A stretch of 64,000 nucleotides of DNA from Pseudomonas fluorescens (GCF_902497875.1 NZ_CABVHY010000009.1:62001-126000); one strand, 5' to 3'. Counted from the stretch's first letter, positions 18,220-27,217 are shown. Notes: generated by a model from the sequence alone, not told the origin. Made by a program: numbers and translations.

Positions 18220-18819
18220 ATGAAAATTCTTTTGATTGGCGCAAACGGCACCATAGGTTCAGCCGTTGATCGCGAGCTGGCGCCGCGGCATGAAATCATC
18301 CGGATCGGCCGTAAAAGCGGTGACTTCCAGGTGGATATCAGCGACAGCGCTTCGATCCGCAAACTGTTTGAACAGACCGGAAAATTCGACGCGCTGATCT
18401 GCGCCGCCGGTAACGTCAACTTCGTCCCCCTGGCCGAGATGACCGAGAAAGATTTTGCCCTGGGCCTGCAAGACAAGCTGATGGGCCAGGTCAACCTGCT
18501 GCTGATCGGTCGCGAGTTCGCCAATGACGGCGCGTCGTTCACCTTCACCACCGGCGTCCTTAGCCATGACCCTATTCGCACCGGCAGTTCCGCCGCACTG
18601 GTCAACGGCGCCATCGACAGCTTCGTCCGGGCTGCCGCCATCGAATTGCCACGCGGATTGCGCGTCAACTCGGTGAGCCCGAACGTACTGGTCGAAGCCA
18701 TGGGCAGCTATGCGCCGTACTTCCGTGGATTCAAACCGGTTCCAGCCATTGATGTAGCGCTTGCGTACGCGAAAAGTGTGGAAGGCTTGCAGACGGGGCA
18801 GACGTTTCACGTCGGCTGA
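18220..18819 (+). CDS. Short-chain dehydrogenase-like protein lacking the catalytic Tyr/Lys
   Basis: A 199-residue Rossmann protein. The nucleotide loop is GANGTIGS (residues 7-14), followed by the basic IGRKSGD segment and DALICAAGN (58-65), as in classical SDRs. In the usual active-site region the text is TGSSAALVNGAIDSFVRAAA; aligning it to YxxxK of typical SDRs places Ala125 where Tyr is expected and Asn129 where Lys is expected. Small SDR-like proteins of the Lin1944 type show the same loss. It probably binds NAD(P) but may not be a standard dehydrogenase. It is the likely target of the divergent LysR regulator. Confidence 0.85.
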   Translation: MKILLIGANGTIGSAVDRELAPRHEIIRIGRKSGDFQVDISDSASIRKLFEQTGKFDALICAAGNVNFVPLAEMTEKDFALGLQDKLMGQVNLLLIGREFANDGASFTFTTGVLSHDPIRTGSSAALVNGAIDSFVRAAAIELPRGLRVNSVSPNVLVEAMGSYAPYFRGFKPVPAIDVALAYAKSVEGLQTGQTFHVG

Positions 18820-18857
18820 TGCCTTCGAGCATCAACCCCGGGCGCGCAAAAACAGGG

Positions 18858-19211
18858 TCATTCGATTAGCGTGGGCAAAAGGTCACGGGCAACCTCTCGT
18901 GACATCGAAACCCTGAGCTGCGCGCCCAGCTCAGATTGCACGGTCGCCGTGTTAATCCGCTGGCCATTGATCAGCAAGGTCAATGGCTGCTTCATCGACT
19001 CACGGCTGATCTTTTGTATTCGCTCGGCTGCTTGAGGAGTGAGTGTGACGTTCAACATCACCAGTTCGGGGTTGGGACCGTGGATATCCTTTAACACCAG
19101 GTCCATTTTGATAAAGTCCGAGGCCGACAAAAAATTGATCTCGGCAGCCTGAACGGGCATCGCGCCCATCATGACCAGTAACAACACAACCCATTTCCAA
19201 CCCATTGGCAT
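18858..19211 (-). CDS. Small exported protein resembling the SecD P1 head domain
   Basis: A 117-residue protein with a signal peptide (KWVVLLLVMMGAMPVQA, cut before AEI). The mature part has LNVTLTPQAAERIQKISRES followed by PLTLLINGQRINTATVQSEL. This is the pattern of the SecD periplasmic head subdomain (a helix, then LxLxxxGxxxxxPxVxxxI), here as a free protein without SecD membrane helices. It should be periplasmic. The role is unknown. The gene converges with the SDR gene, whose stop is 39 bases from this one, and is transcribed divergently from the lipoprotein gene at 19380. Confidence 0.65.
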   Translation of the reverse strand: MPMGWKWVVLLLVMMGAMPVQAAEINFLSASDFIKMDLVLKDIHGPNPELVMLNVTLTPQAAERIQKISRESMKQPLTLLINGQRINTATVQSELGAQLRVSMSREVARDLLPTLIE

Positions 19212-19379
19212 TTTCTATCCATCGCAGTCATAAAAAAGCTTTCGAAGCTTAGCTTCTGCGCCAAGCTGATGCTCTTCGGTTAATGCTCAGAATGTTTCTG
19301 AAAGTTCGTAGGCCAATGCCGGTCTTGTGATGCTCCGCCAGCCTGCGTAACGTGACGGCACTTGTCAGGAGACCACTCG

Positions 19380-20051
19380 ATGCGTGCTGCCCGTTCCATA
19401 GCGATTCTTGCCCTGCTGCCGCTGTTCGCCGGCTGCCAGATGTTCAGCAGTCAACCTGCAACCCCCTCCAAGGCAGGGTTGACCCGCCTGCAGGGTGAAC
19501 TCAGCGCCGCCGATGGCAAATTGCTGTTCCAGCCGTGCCAGGACACTCGTCGCTATGTGGTGAATGACACCGGCGGCACTAGTGTCTTGCAGGAAACAGC
19601 GGATCTGTCCGACAAGCCCGGCAAGATTTTCGCCGACCTGCGCGGCAAGTTATCCGCCGCCGCTGCCGGCACCGAAGGTCAGGTTGATGTGCAGCAGCTC
19701 TATCGGCTCGAACATTCGAACACTGCCTGCGACGACCCGGAATTCAAGCGCATGATTCTGCGTGCCAGTGGCCATAAGCCGGAGTGGAGCCTCAAGGTCA
19801 GCGGCAAGGGCCTGGTCCTGGAGCGCGAAGGCCAGCCCCCCTTGGCGGTGCCTTACCTGGAGGAACAATTGGGTGAAGGGCGTTTCAACCTTGCCACCGA
19901 AGCCAATGGCCAGCACGTCGAGCTCTGGGCGGTGCCCCAGCGTTGCGTCGACAACGTCACCGGTAGCGTGCAACACATGAGCGCTGAACTGCGGGTCAAT
20001 GGCCGGGTACAGCGTGGTTGCGCCTCGTTCGGCGGTTCGCGGGACGACTGA
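19380..20051 (+). CDS. Conserved hypothetical lipoprotein
   Basis: A 223-residue protein starting MRAARSIAILALLPLFAGCQ; the cysteine after LFAG is a lipobox, so it is probably anchored to a membrane. AGGAGA lies 8 bases before this ATG, which decides against the ATG 18 bases upstream. The C-terminal half (HVELWAVPQRCVDNVTGS, LRVNGRVQRGCASFGG) has two conserved cysteines and resembles the COG3650 group of small envelope proteins, which in other bacteria share similarity with heat-shock or MliC-like domains. Four further cysteines in the mature part may pair as disulfides. No operon partner. Confidence 0.75.
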   Translation: MRAARSIAILALLPLFAGCQMFSSQPATPSKAGLTRLQGELSAADGKLLFQPCQDTRRYVVNDTGGTSVLQETADLSDKPGKIFADLRGKLSAAAAGTEGQVDVQQLYRLEHSNTACDDPEFKRMILRASGHKPEWSLKVSGKGLVLEREGQPPLAVPYLEEQLGEGRFNLATEANGQHVELWAVPQRCVDNVTGSVQHMSAELRVNGRVQRGCASFGGSRDD

Positions 20052-20161
20052 TTCGACGAACCGGTTGTTTTAGCCTCACGGAAAACCACCGTTGGGGCTT
20101 ATAATCGCCGGTTCTGTAAAACTGCCTGCGCACTTAACTGCGCCGCATATCGGACCTTGTC

Positions 20162-21775
20162 ATGTTACGAATCACTGAACTCAAGCTGCCCATCGACCAT
20201 CCCGAAGAAGACCTGCGGCCTGCCATTGTGCAGCGCCTGGGCATCGCCAGTGATGACCTGCTCGATTTCACCTTGTTCAAGCGCAGTTACGACGCGCGCA
20301 AGAAGTCTTCCGAACTGTGCTTCATCTACACCATCGACCTCAGCGTGCGCGATGAGGCGAAGTTGCTGCACAAGTTCGCCGACGACCGCAACGTCAACCC
20401 GGCGCCGGATGTCAGCTACAAGGTCGTTGGCCAGGCCCCCCAGGACCTGAGCGAGCGGCCGATCGTGGTCGGCTTCGGCCCGTGCGGGATCTTCGCCGGG
20501 TTGTTGCTGGCACAGATGGGCTTCAAGCCGATCATTCTCGAGCGTGGCACCGAAGTGCGCCAGCGCACCAAGGACACCTGGGGCCTGTGGCGCAAAAACG
20601 TGCTCAACCCTGAATCGAATGTGCAGTTCGGTGAAGGCGGCGCGGGCACTTTCTCCGACGGCAAGCTTTACAGCCAGATCAAGGATCCGAAACATCACGG
20701 CCGCAAGGTCCTGCATGAGTTCGTCAAGGCTGGTGCGCCGGAAGAAATCCTCTACGTCAGCAAGCCGCATATCGGCACGTTCCGCCTGACTGGGGTGGTC
20801 GAGAACATGCGCCATCAGATCGAAGCCCTGGGCGGCGAAGTGCGCTTCCAGCAGCGGGTGACCGATGTGCTGATCGAAGACGGCCAGTTGAAGGGCATAG
20901 AGTTGGCCAGCGGTGAGCAGATCCATTCCCGGCATGTGATCCTTGCCCTTGGCCACAGCGCCCGGGACACCTTCCGCATGCTTCACGGTCGCGGCGTGTA
21001 TATGGAAGCCAAGCCGTTCTCGGTGGGTTTCCGCATCGAACATCCGCAATCGCTGATCGACAGCGCGCGCCTGGGCAAATACGCCGGTCACCCGAAACTC
21101 GGAGCGGCCGACTACAAACTGGTGCACCACGCCAAGAACGGCCGCTCGGTCTACAGCTTCTGCATGTGCCCGGGCGGCACAGTGGTGGCCGCAACGTCCG
21201 AGCCGAACCGAGTGGTCACCAACGGCATGAGCCAGTACTCACGCAACGAGCGCAACGCCAACTCGGGGATCGTGGTCGGTATCACCCCGGAAGTGGATTA
21301 TCCGGGTGGTCCATTAGCCGGTATCGAGTTGCAGGAACGCCTCGAGTCCCACGCTTTCATCCTTGGCGGCAGCAACTACGAAGCCCCGGCGCAATTGGTC
21401 GGCGACTTCATCGCCGGCAAGCCGTCCACCGCGCTGGGCAGCGTCGAGCCGTCTTACAAGCCGGGTGTGGCACTGGGTGATCTGGCGCTGGCTTTGCCGG
21501 ACTACGCCATCGAAGCCATTCGCGAAGCCTTGCAGGCGTTCGAGAAGCAGATCAAGGGTTACTCCCTGCACGACGCCGTGCTGACCGGGATCGAAACCCG
21601 CACCTCATCGCCATTGCGGATTACCCGTAATGAAACGATGCAGAGCCTGAACGTCAAAGGCCTGTTCCCGGCCGGCGAAGGCGCAGGTTACGCCGGCGGG
21701 ATTCTGTCGGCGGGTGTCGACGGGATCCGCATCGCCGAAGCGCTGGCGCGGGATATGCTCGGGATTGAGGCTTAA
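20162..21775 (+). CDS. NAD(P)/FAD-dependent oxidoreductase (COG2509 family)
   Basis: A 537-residue flavoprotein. An N-terminal domain of about 95 residues (MLRITELKLPIDHPEEDL, then FTLFKRSYDARKK) precedes the FAD fold, which begins IVVGFGPCGIFAGLLLAQMG, a GxGxxG-type loop. ESNVQFGEGGAGTFSDGKLY is the family's conserved glycine-rich segment, and the end has LFPAGEGAGYAGGILSAGVD, which contacts FAD. The family is widespread but its substrate is not established; members are often listed as putative dehydrogenases. It is a single gene with a REPIN after the stop. Confidence 0.88.
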   Translation: MLRITELKLPIDHPEEDLRPAIVQRLGIASDDLLDFTLFKRSYDARKKSSELCFIYTIDLSVRDEAKLLHKFADDRNVNPAPDVSYKVVGQAPQDLSERPIVVGFGPCGIFAGLLLAQMGFKPIILERGTEVRQRTKDTWGLWRKNVLNPESNVQFGEGGAGTFSDGKLYSQIKDPKHHGRKVLHEFVKAGAPEEILYVSKPHIGTFRLTGVVENMRHQIEALGGEVRFQQRVTDVLIEDGQLKGIELASGEQIHSRHVILALGHSARDTFRMLHGRGVYMEAKPFSVGFRIEHPQSLIDSARLGKYAGHPKLGAADYKLVHHAKNGRSVYSFCMCPGGTVVAATSEPNRVVTNGMSQYSRNERNANSGIVVGITPEVDYPGGPLAGIELQERLESHAFILGGSNYEAPAQLVGDFIAGKPSTALGSVEPSYKPGVALGDLALALPDYAIEAIREALQAFEKQIKGYSLHDAVLTGIETRTSSPLRITRNETMQSLNVKGLFPAGEGAGYAGGILSAGVDGIRIAEALARDMLGIEA

Positions 21776-21785
21776 CGCTCAAGAT

Positions 21786-21863
21786 CAAAAGATCGCAGCC
21801 TGCGGCAGCTCCTACAGGATGTACGCATTCGGCGTAGGAGCTGCCGCAGGCTGCGATCTTTTT
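21786..21863. repeat. REPIN, family A
   Basis: Arms at about 21786-21815 and 21834-21863, with only about 18 bases between them, so the hairpin is compact. It lies between two convergent genes and may also end their transcripts, since the right arm runs into a T5 tract. Confidence 0.92.
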
Positions 21864-21887
21864 GGGCATACCGAAAAATCCGGTCTG

Positions 21888-22982
21888 TCAGATCCCCGCG
21901 CGCAACACGCTGGCTGGCAACGCTTCACCGCGCTCGACACTGGCCGCGACCGCGCCGATCAAGCCACTCAACTCATACCCCTGGGCTTTCAGCCAATCCT
22001 CGTCGTAGTAGGTGGTCGCATAGCGCTCACCGCCATCACACAGAATCGCCACGATCGACCCCGACTCCCCCGCCTCGACCATCTGCCGGGCCGCAATCAA
22101 GGCGCCGATCAGATTGGTACCGCTGGAACCGCCCACGCGCCGTCCCAGACGCCGTGCCAGGTAATGCATGGCCGCCAGGGACAAGGCATCCGGTACTTTG
22201 ATCATTGCATCGATGACCTTGGGCAAAAACGACGCCTCGACCCGTGGCCGACCGATGCCTTCGATCCCCGACCCACAGTCCAGACGCAGGCTGGCGTCAC
22301 CGCTCTGGTAATAGTCAAAAAACACCGAACGCTCGGGATCTGCGCACAGTACCCGGGTGCAATGCTGGCGGTAACGTACATAACGCCCGAGGGTCGCCGT
22401 GGTGCCGCCGGTGCCGGGGCTGGAAATCAGCCAGCTCGGCTCCGGGTGACGCTCGAAGCGCAGTTGCTGGAAAATCGACTCGGCGATGTTGTTGTTCGCG
22501 CGCCAGTCAGTGGCGCGCTCGGCGTAGGTGAACTGATCCATGAAGTGCCCGCCGCTTTCGCGGGCCAGGCGTTCGGACTCGGCATAAATCTGCGTCGGGT
22601 CGTCGACCAGATGGCTGTTGCCGCCGTAGAAGGCGATTTGCGCGATCTTTTCCTGAGAGGTGGTGGCGGGCATCACCGCAATAAACGGCAAGCCCAGCAA
22701 TCCTGCAAAATACGCCTCGGAAATCGCCGTCGAACCACTGGATGCCTCGATCACTGGCGCGCCCGGCTTGAGCCGGCCGTTACACAGCGCATAGAGGAAC
22801 AACGAGCGCGCCAGGCGATGTTTCAGGCTACCGGTGGGGTGACTGGACTCATCCTTGAAGTACAGCTCGATACCCGGCAGGCCCGGTAGGGACAAGGGGA
22901 TCAAATGAGTATCGGCGCTGCGCTGGAAATCGGCCTCGATGATGCGGATGGCTTCGCGGGCCCACTGTCGGTTGTCGCTCAT
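21888..22982 (-). CDS. PLP-dependent cysteine synthase-family enzyme, Cds1-like
   Basis: A 364-residue fold-type II PLP enzyme. The Schiff-base lysine is K54 in HPTGSLKHRLARSL. The substrate loop is EASSGSTAISEAYFAG, in which Ser replaces the Asn of true cysteine synthases, and the phosphate-binding loop is SSPGTGGTTATLGRY. This set is what I remember from mycobacterial Cds1, an L-cysteine desulfhydrase that yields sulfide, pyruvate and ammonia. The reaction is therefore more likely degradation than synthesis of cysteine, but this is inference. Annotated Pseudomonas relatives are simply called cysteine synthases. Confidence 0.82.
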   Translation of the reverse strand: MSDNRQWAREAIRIIEADFQRSADTHLIPLSLPGLPGIELYFKDESSHPTGSLKHRLARSLFLYALCNGRLKPGAPVIEASSGSTAISEAYFAGLLGLPFIAVMPATTSQEKIAQIAFYGGNSHLVDDPTQIYAESERLARESGGHFMDQFTYAERATDWRANNNIAESIFQQLRFERHPEPSWLISSPGTGGTTATLGRYVRYRQHCTRVLCADPERSVFFDYYQSGDASLRLDCGSGIEGIGRPRVEASFLPKVIDAMIKVPDALSLAAMHYLARRLGRRVGGSSGTNLIGALIAARQMVEAGESGSIVAILCDGGERYATTYYDEDWLKAQGYELSGLIGAVAASVERGEALPASVLRAGI

Positions 22983-23201
22983 GATTGGTTTCTCTATGAA
23001 GCGGGCACGCTCGAAGGCGCTGACGATCTGGCTGCGCCATTGGCGCTGGACCCTACCGAAAAAGGAAATTCACGGGCCAGGCCGCAAGGGATTACACCTC
23101 AATCTTAGGAAATTTCCTACGCAACGCAAAGATACAGCCACGTCTCAATTAGACACACAACTGCTAGGCTCCTTGGCAACTCGGGACTCGCCCACACATA
23201 T

Positions 23202-23226
23202 AACAAAATAGAATATAACTTTTGTT
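23202..23226. promoter_or_regulatory. AT-rich inverted repeat upstream of nhaA
   Basis: AACAAAA at 23202-23208 and TTTTGTT at 23220-23226, separated by 11 bases, lie about 65 bases before the nhaA start within an unusually AT-rich stretch. It may be part of the nhaA promoter or a regulator site. The remaining 305 bases between the PLP enzyme and nhaA show no gene. Confidence 0.35.
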
Positions 23227-23287
23227 TTAACAACTAACAGTACGGGTTAGGGTGTGCCACCTTTTGGATATCTGATGGAGAGCGACC

Positions 23288-24475
23288 TTGCCTCTGCGTA
23301 GCACTTTCACGCGCTTCTTTCAGTTGGAAGCTGCCAGCGGTCTGTTATTGATCGCCGCTGCAGCCCTGGCTTTGATCATCAACAATTCACCGCTGTCCTG
23401 GCTTTACAACGGTCTGCTGGACACCCCCGTGGTCGCACAGATCGGCGCCTTGAAAATCGCCAAACCCTTGCTGTTGTGGATCAACGACGGCCTGATGGCG
23501 ATGTTCTTCCTGCTGATTGGCCTGGAAGTCAAACGCGAACTCCTCGAAGGCCATCTGTCGAAGCCTTCGCAGATCGTCCTGCCGGGCGCTGCGGCCATCG
23601 GCGGCATGGTCGTGCCGGCGTTGATCTACTGGTTCCTCAACAAGGACGACCCGGCGGCGTTGGGCGGTTGGGCCATTCCGATGGCCACCGACATCGCGTT
23701 CGCCCTGGGCGTACTCGCCCTGCTGGGCAAACGCGTACCGGTCTCGTTGAAACTGTTCCTGATGACCCTGGCGATCATCGACGACCTCGGCGCAATCATC
23801 GTCATCGCGATCTTCTACTCAGGCGCACTGTCCACGCTGTCACTCATGCTGGCGGCGGCATGTCTGGTGGCACTGGTAGCGATGAACCGGCTCGGCGTGG
23901 TGAAACTCGGGCCGTACATGATCATCGGCCTGATCCTCTGGGTCTGTGTGCTCAAGAGCGGAGTCCATGCGACCCTGGCCGGTGTGACGCTGGCGTTCTG
24001 CATTCCGCTGCGCACCAAAAACGCCGAACCTTCGCCCCTGCTGAGCCTGGAACACGCGCTGCATCCTTGGGTGGCGTTCGGCATTCTGCCGCTGTTCGCC
24101 TTCGCCAATGCCGGGGTATCGCTGGCCGGCGTCAATCTCGAAAGCTTCACTCACCATGTGCCAATGGGCATCGCCGCAGGCTTGCTGCTGGGCAAAACAG
24201 TCGGCGTCTTCGGCCTGACCTGGCTGGCTGTCAAGATCGGCATCGCCGCCCTCCCCACCGGGGCGAACTGGGGTCAGGTGTTCGGCGTGGCGATCCTCTG
24301 CGGGATCGGCTTCACCATGAGTCTCTTTGTCGGGTCCCTGGCATTTATTCCGGGCAGTAGCGATTACGCCGGGATGGATCGCATGGGCATCCTCACCGGC
24401 TCCATACTCGCCGCGCTGATCGGCTATGCCGTGACCGCTGCGGCCAGTCGCAAGAGCGCCTCGCAGCATTTGTAA
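23288..24475 (+). CDS. nhaA: Na+/H+ antiporter NhaA
   Basis: A 395-residue inner membrane antiporter that expels sodium or lithium in exchange for protons. Key residues are visible: Asp135 in [11 protein letters not shown] and the Asp165-Asp166 pair in [10 protein letters not shown], which bind the cation (Asp133 and Asp163-164 in E. coli). The N-terminus ([20 protein letters not shown]) and the lysine-bearing helix 10 region fit the family. The start is TTG; GATGGAGAG precedes it at good spacing, and no in-frame ATG is nearer. Length matches E. coli NhaA (388). Ends at a bidirectional terminator. Confidence 0.95.
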   Translation: MPLRSTFTRFFQLEAASGLLLIAAAALALIINNSPLSWLYNGLLDTPVVAQIGALKIAKPLLLWINDGLMAMFFLLIGLEVKRELLEGHLSKPSQIVLPGAAAIGGMVVPALIYWFLNKDDPAALGGWAIPMATDIAFALGVLALLGKRVPVSLKLFLMTLAIIDDLGAIIVIAIFYSGALSTLSLMLAAACLVALVAMNRLGVVKLGPYMIIGLILWVCVLKSGVHATLAGVTLAFCIPLRTKNAEPSPLLSLEHALHPWVAFGILPLFAFANAGVSLAGVNLESFTHHVPMGIAAGLLLGKTVGVFGLTWLAVKIGIAALPTGANWGQVFGVAILCGIGFTMSLFVGSLAFIPGSSDYAGMDRMGILTGSILAALIGYAVTAAASRKSASQHL

Positions 24476-24503
24476 ACGTCGACGGTTTCACCGGCGCAAA
24501 ATA

Positions 24504-24541
24504 CAAAACCCCGACCAGTCACCTGATCGGGGTTTTGTTTT
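24504..24541. terminator. Bidirectional terminator between nhaA and the SlyB-like gene
   Basis: CAAAACCCCGA and TCGGGGTTTTG pair around a 12-base loop and are followed by TTTT. Two convergent genes end at either side. Confidence 0.92.
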
Positions 24542-24552
24542 AAGCGCTTCGC

Positions 24553-25017
24553 TTAGTGGGTAACGCGGCTGGTACCGTCGACTGTCGCGATACGAACGCG
24601 CTCGCCGACACGGAAAACTTCGTTTTCCTGAACCTGCTGCACATAGGCACGCATGCTGCCGTCGTCTTCGCGAACAGTGATTTCCACACCTTGAGTGCGG
24701 GTGAAACCTTCTTCAGTGGCCGAGCCGATCAGGCCACCCGCCACCGCACCGATCACTGCCGCAACAATGCTGCCGCGACCGCCACCGATGGAGCTACCGC
24801 CCACACCACCGACCACCGCACCGGCGGCACTGCCGATCGGGGTCTTGGTACCTTCGATTTTCACCGGACGCAATGCTTCGATGGTGCCCATGCGAATCGT
24901 CTGTACACGACGCGCTTCGTCACGGGAGTAAGAGTCACCGGTCAGGCTGGATTGGCAGCCACCGAGCAACATCGCCATCGTGGTGAAAGAAGCAACCAGC
25001 AGAACAGACTTACGCAT
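24553..25017 (-). CDS. SlyB-type outer membrane lipoprotein, glycine zipper
   Basis: A 154-residue lipoprotein starting MRKSVLLVASFTTMAMLLGG with Cys21 in the lipobox LLGGC. A glycine-rich double hairpin (GSAAGAVVGGVGGSSIGG, then AAVIGAVAGGLIGSA) at about residues 60-105 is the glycine zipper 2TM segment of the SlyB/Pcp family, and the end is a small beta domain (GVEITVREDDGSMRAYVQQV). These proteins sit in the outer membrane and help maintain it under stress. GGAG before the ATG at 25017 supports this start over the longer frame. Confidence 0.88.
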   Translation of the reverse strand: MRKSVLLVASFTTMAMLLGGCQSSLTGDSYSRDEARRVQTIRMGTIEALRPVKIEGTKTPIGSAAGAVVGGVGGSSIGGGRGSIVAAVIGAVAGGLIGSATEEGFTRTQGVEITVREDDGSMRAYVQQVQENEVFRVGERVRIATVDGTSRVTH

Positions 25018-25175
25018 AGCATCAACTCCAAAGGACAGATATTCATTAAACTCCGCAGCTTGACGCCTGTCACGGTATCGACCAGATAAAATTGGTTTCA
25101 TTCAGCAACAGTACAGGACTGACGTACCTCAGTAGCGTCAACTCCACTATGTGCGCCGCCGGCTAAAGGATTTCC

Positions 25176-25412
25176 ATGGACTACTTCATCATCGCCGTCA
25201 CCACCGTTGCCGGGCTGTACTTCCACTGGTGGCTGTACGTACGGATCAAACGCTGGATGGACCGCGACCTGGCGTTATCGCTGGCCAATGGCGATGAGCC
25301 GAAAAAAGCCTTTATGTTGCGGCAACTGGCCAGCGCTCGGCAGCAGAAAATCAAACGCAAGGATTTGCCGCGCTGGCTTGAAGCCGCCGCGGCAGAATAT
25401 CCCGATCAGTAG
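25176..25412 (+). CDS. Small conserved membrane protein, 78 aa
   Basis: MDYFIIAVTTVAGLYFHWWL forms one N-terminal transmembrane helix; the rest is a basic, probably cytoplasmic tail with QLASARQQKIKRKDLPRWLE. AAGGA lies close before the ATG. The stop is 5 bases from the end of pdxH on the other strand. I know no function. The regular hydrophobic-then-charged layout and the good start signal support a real gene. Confidence 0.72.
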   Translation: MDYFIIAVTTVAGLYFHWWLYVRIKRWMDRDLALSLANGDEPKKAFMLRQLASARQQKIKRKDLPRWLEAAAAEYPDQ

Positions 25413-25417
25413 ACTGT

Positions 25418-26065
25418 TTAAGGCGCCAGGCGTTCGCGGGCCCAGTCGCTGCCCTGAAAACGGTAGTTGAGCCGATCATGCAGACGGCTCGGACGGCCCT
25501 GCCAGAACTCGATACGCTCCGGCAGCAGGCGATAGCCACCCCAATGCTCGGGGCAATGGGGCTGAGCGTCGCTGAAACGCTGTTCGGTGGTTTTGAGCAA
25601 CGCTTGCAGCTCATCGCGACCGGCAATCACCTGGCTTTGTGGTGAAGCCCAGGCGCCGATACGGCTGCCCAAGGGGCGCACCTGGTAATACGCATCGGAT
25701 TCCTGCGGCGTGACCTTGACCACGCGGCCCTCGATGCGCACCTGGCGCTCCAGGGTCGGCCAGAAAAAGGTCATGGCGGCGAATGGACGAACCGCCAGCT
25801 GCTGCCCCTTCGCACTCTCGTAGTTGGTGAAGAAGGTAAAGCCCTGCTCATCGAGACCTTTGAGCAGGAGGATGCGGCAATGCGGGCGACCGTCCTGATC
25901 GACGGTGGCCAGGGTCATTGCGTTCGCTTCGACCGGTGGCTGTTCGGTTTTCACCGCCTCGGCGAACCACTGATGAAATAGCGCGAAGGGCTCGGCCGGG
26001 GCCTGGGCCTCGGTCAAGCCATCGCGGGTGTAGTCGCGACGCATATCAGCCAGACTTTGGGTCAT
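25418..26065 (-). CDS. pdxH: Pyridoxamine 5'-phosphate oxidase
   Basis: A 215-residue FMN enzyme that oxidises pyridoxine or pyridoxamine 5'-phosphate to pyridoxal 5'-phosphate, the last step of vitamin B6 synthesis and salvage. Conserved parts: [20 protein letters not shown] with [15 protein letters not shown] (FMN and substrate binding), [19 protein letters not shown], and the C-terminal signature [16 protein letters not shown] plus RLAP end. Length matches E. coli PdxH (218). AAGGAA precedes the ATG. Next to it, on the same strand, is the OmpA-type gene, as in P. aeruginosa. Confidence 0.96.
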   Translation of the reverse strand: MTQSLADMRRDYTRDGLTEAQAPAEPFALFHQWFAEAVKTEQPPVEANAMTLATVDQDGRPHCRILLLKGLDEQGFTFFTNYESAKGQQLAVRPFAAMTFFWPTLERQVRIEGRVVKVTPQESDAYYQVRPLGSRIGAWASPQSQVIAGRDELQALLKTTEQRFSDAQPHCPEHWGGYRLLPERIEFWQGRPSRLHDRLNYRFQGSDWARERLAP

Positions 26066-26089
26066 GGCGCTTTCCTTGTGCGTGAATAA

Positions 26090-27217
26090 TCAGTTCTTGA
26101 CGGGTTCAGCCGCTGCGACTTTCTTCGCTGGCGCGGCGGCTTTGGCCGGGACTGGCTTTTTCGCCGGGGTCGCTTTCTTGGCCGGTTGTTTCTTGGCCGG
26201 GGTTTTCTTGGCCACTGCGGCCTTTTTCGCTGGAACGGCTTTTTTCGTTTCAGCGACCGGTTCCACAGGCTTGGCAACCGGCTTGACCTGCTGGACAGCA
26301 ACCTGGGTCAGTGGGCGCGGCGCTGGCATATTGTATTTGCTCAGCAGCGCGACCATGGTGTCTTGCGGCGTCAGCATGATTTCCACCCGGCGGTTCAAGG
26401 CACGCCCTTCAACACTGTCGTTGGCCGCACGTGGCGCTTCCGAGCCCATGCCACGCAGCATCAGGCGGTCACGTTGCAAGCCGCTGAGACGGAAGATCGC
26501 GGCGATCGACTGCGCACGCTCCTGGCTCAGTTTCAGGTTCGCTGGAGCGGCGCCCGAGGTATCAGCGTGGCCGAGTACCAGCACCGAGGTTCTCGGGTCG
26601 ACTTCGAGGATCTTCGCCACCCGGGTGAACGGCCCCAGGGTGATTGGCAACAGCATGGCCGGGCGATCCGGGTTGAACGAACTATCGGCCGGCGCCGTCA
26701 CTACCAGCACGTTTTCACGGCGCTCAAGTTGCAGGTTGCTGTCCTTGATGGCTACACGCAGGCGCGGCTCATAGTCATCCAGCCAGGCTTGAGTGACTTT
26801 TGGATCGGGCATCGGCACGACTGTCTTGGCCGGGGGCTGATCCTTGCCACCGAACGGCCACCACCAATTTTTTCCTGCATCGGCATTGGCTTTAGCGACT
26901 GTTGCCGGCGCGGCGGGTTTGACTTCAGGCTTGGCCTCGACTTTGGTTTCGGCCTTTTTAACCACCTCGTCGGCGGTAAACGGCCACCACCAATTGCTGG
27001 TGCTTTCAGCCTTGGCGACCGGGGCCGAGACCGGGGCCGGGGCCGGGGCCGGGGTCGCCGGTTTGACTGGCTCAGGAGCCGGCTGTTTGCTGGCGACTTT
27101 GTCGGATGAGCCGAATTGCCACCAGCTTTGACCGCCTTCAGCATCTTTCTGCGGGGTTTGTGCGCAACCGGTGATTGCCAGGCAAAGCGCCAGGCCGAGA
27201 TATTTATTCGATGACAT
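26090..27217 (-). CDS. OmpA-domain lipoprotein with WWWPF repeats and a histone-like tail
   Basis: A 375-residue lipoprotein (lipobox ITGC, Cys18). The first 130 residues are Pro/Ala-rich spacers carrying three tryptophan clusters: WWQF (32-35), WWWPF (76-80) and WWWPF (118-122). The OmpA C-terminal peptidoglycan-binding domain follows: VLVLGHADTSGAAPANLKLS, then RAQSIAAIF and EGRALNRRVEIML, with the NRRVE box. After it comes a long tail of about 55 residues made of PAKKA/VAKKT-type repeats, like histone H1 or AlgP. The OmpA part should anchor it to the cell wall. The tail is very basic and could bind DNA, polyphosphate, lipopolysaccharide or peptidoglycan. Located between pdxH and the esterase. 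Confidence 0.88.
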   Translation of the reverse strand: MSSNKYLGLALCLAITGCAQTPQKDAEGGQSWWQFGSSDKVASKQPAPEPVKPATPAPAPAPVSAPVAKAESTSNWWWPFTADEVVKKAETKVEAKPEVKPAAPATVAKANADAGKNWWWPFGGKDQPPAKTVVPMPDPKVTQAWLDDYEPRLRVAIKDSNLQLERRENVLVVTAPADSSFNPDRPAMLLPITLGPFTRVAKILEVDPRTSVLVLGHADTSGAAPANLKLSQERAQSIAAIFRLSGLQRDRLMLRGMGSEAPRAANDSVEGRALNRRVEIMLTPQDTMVALLSKYNMPAPRPLTQVAVQQVKPVAKPVEPVAETKKAVPAKKAAVAKKTPAKKQPAKKATPAKKPVPAKAAAPAKKVAAAEPVKN

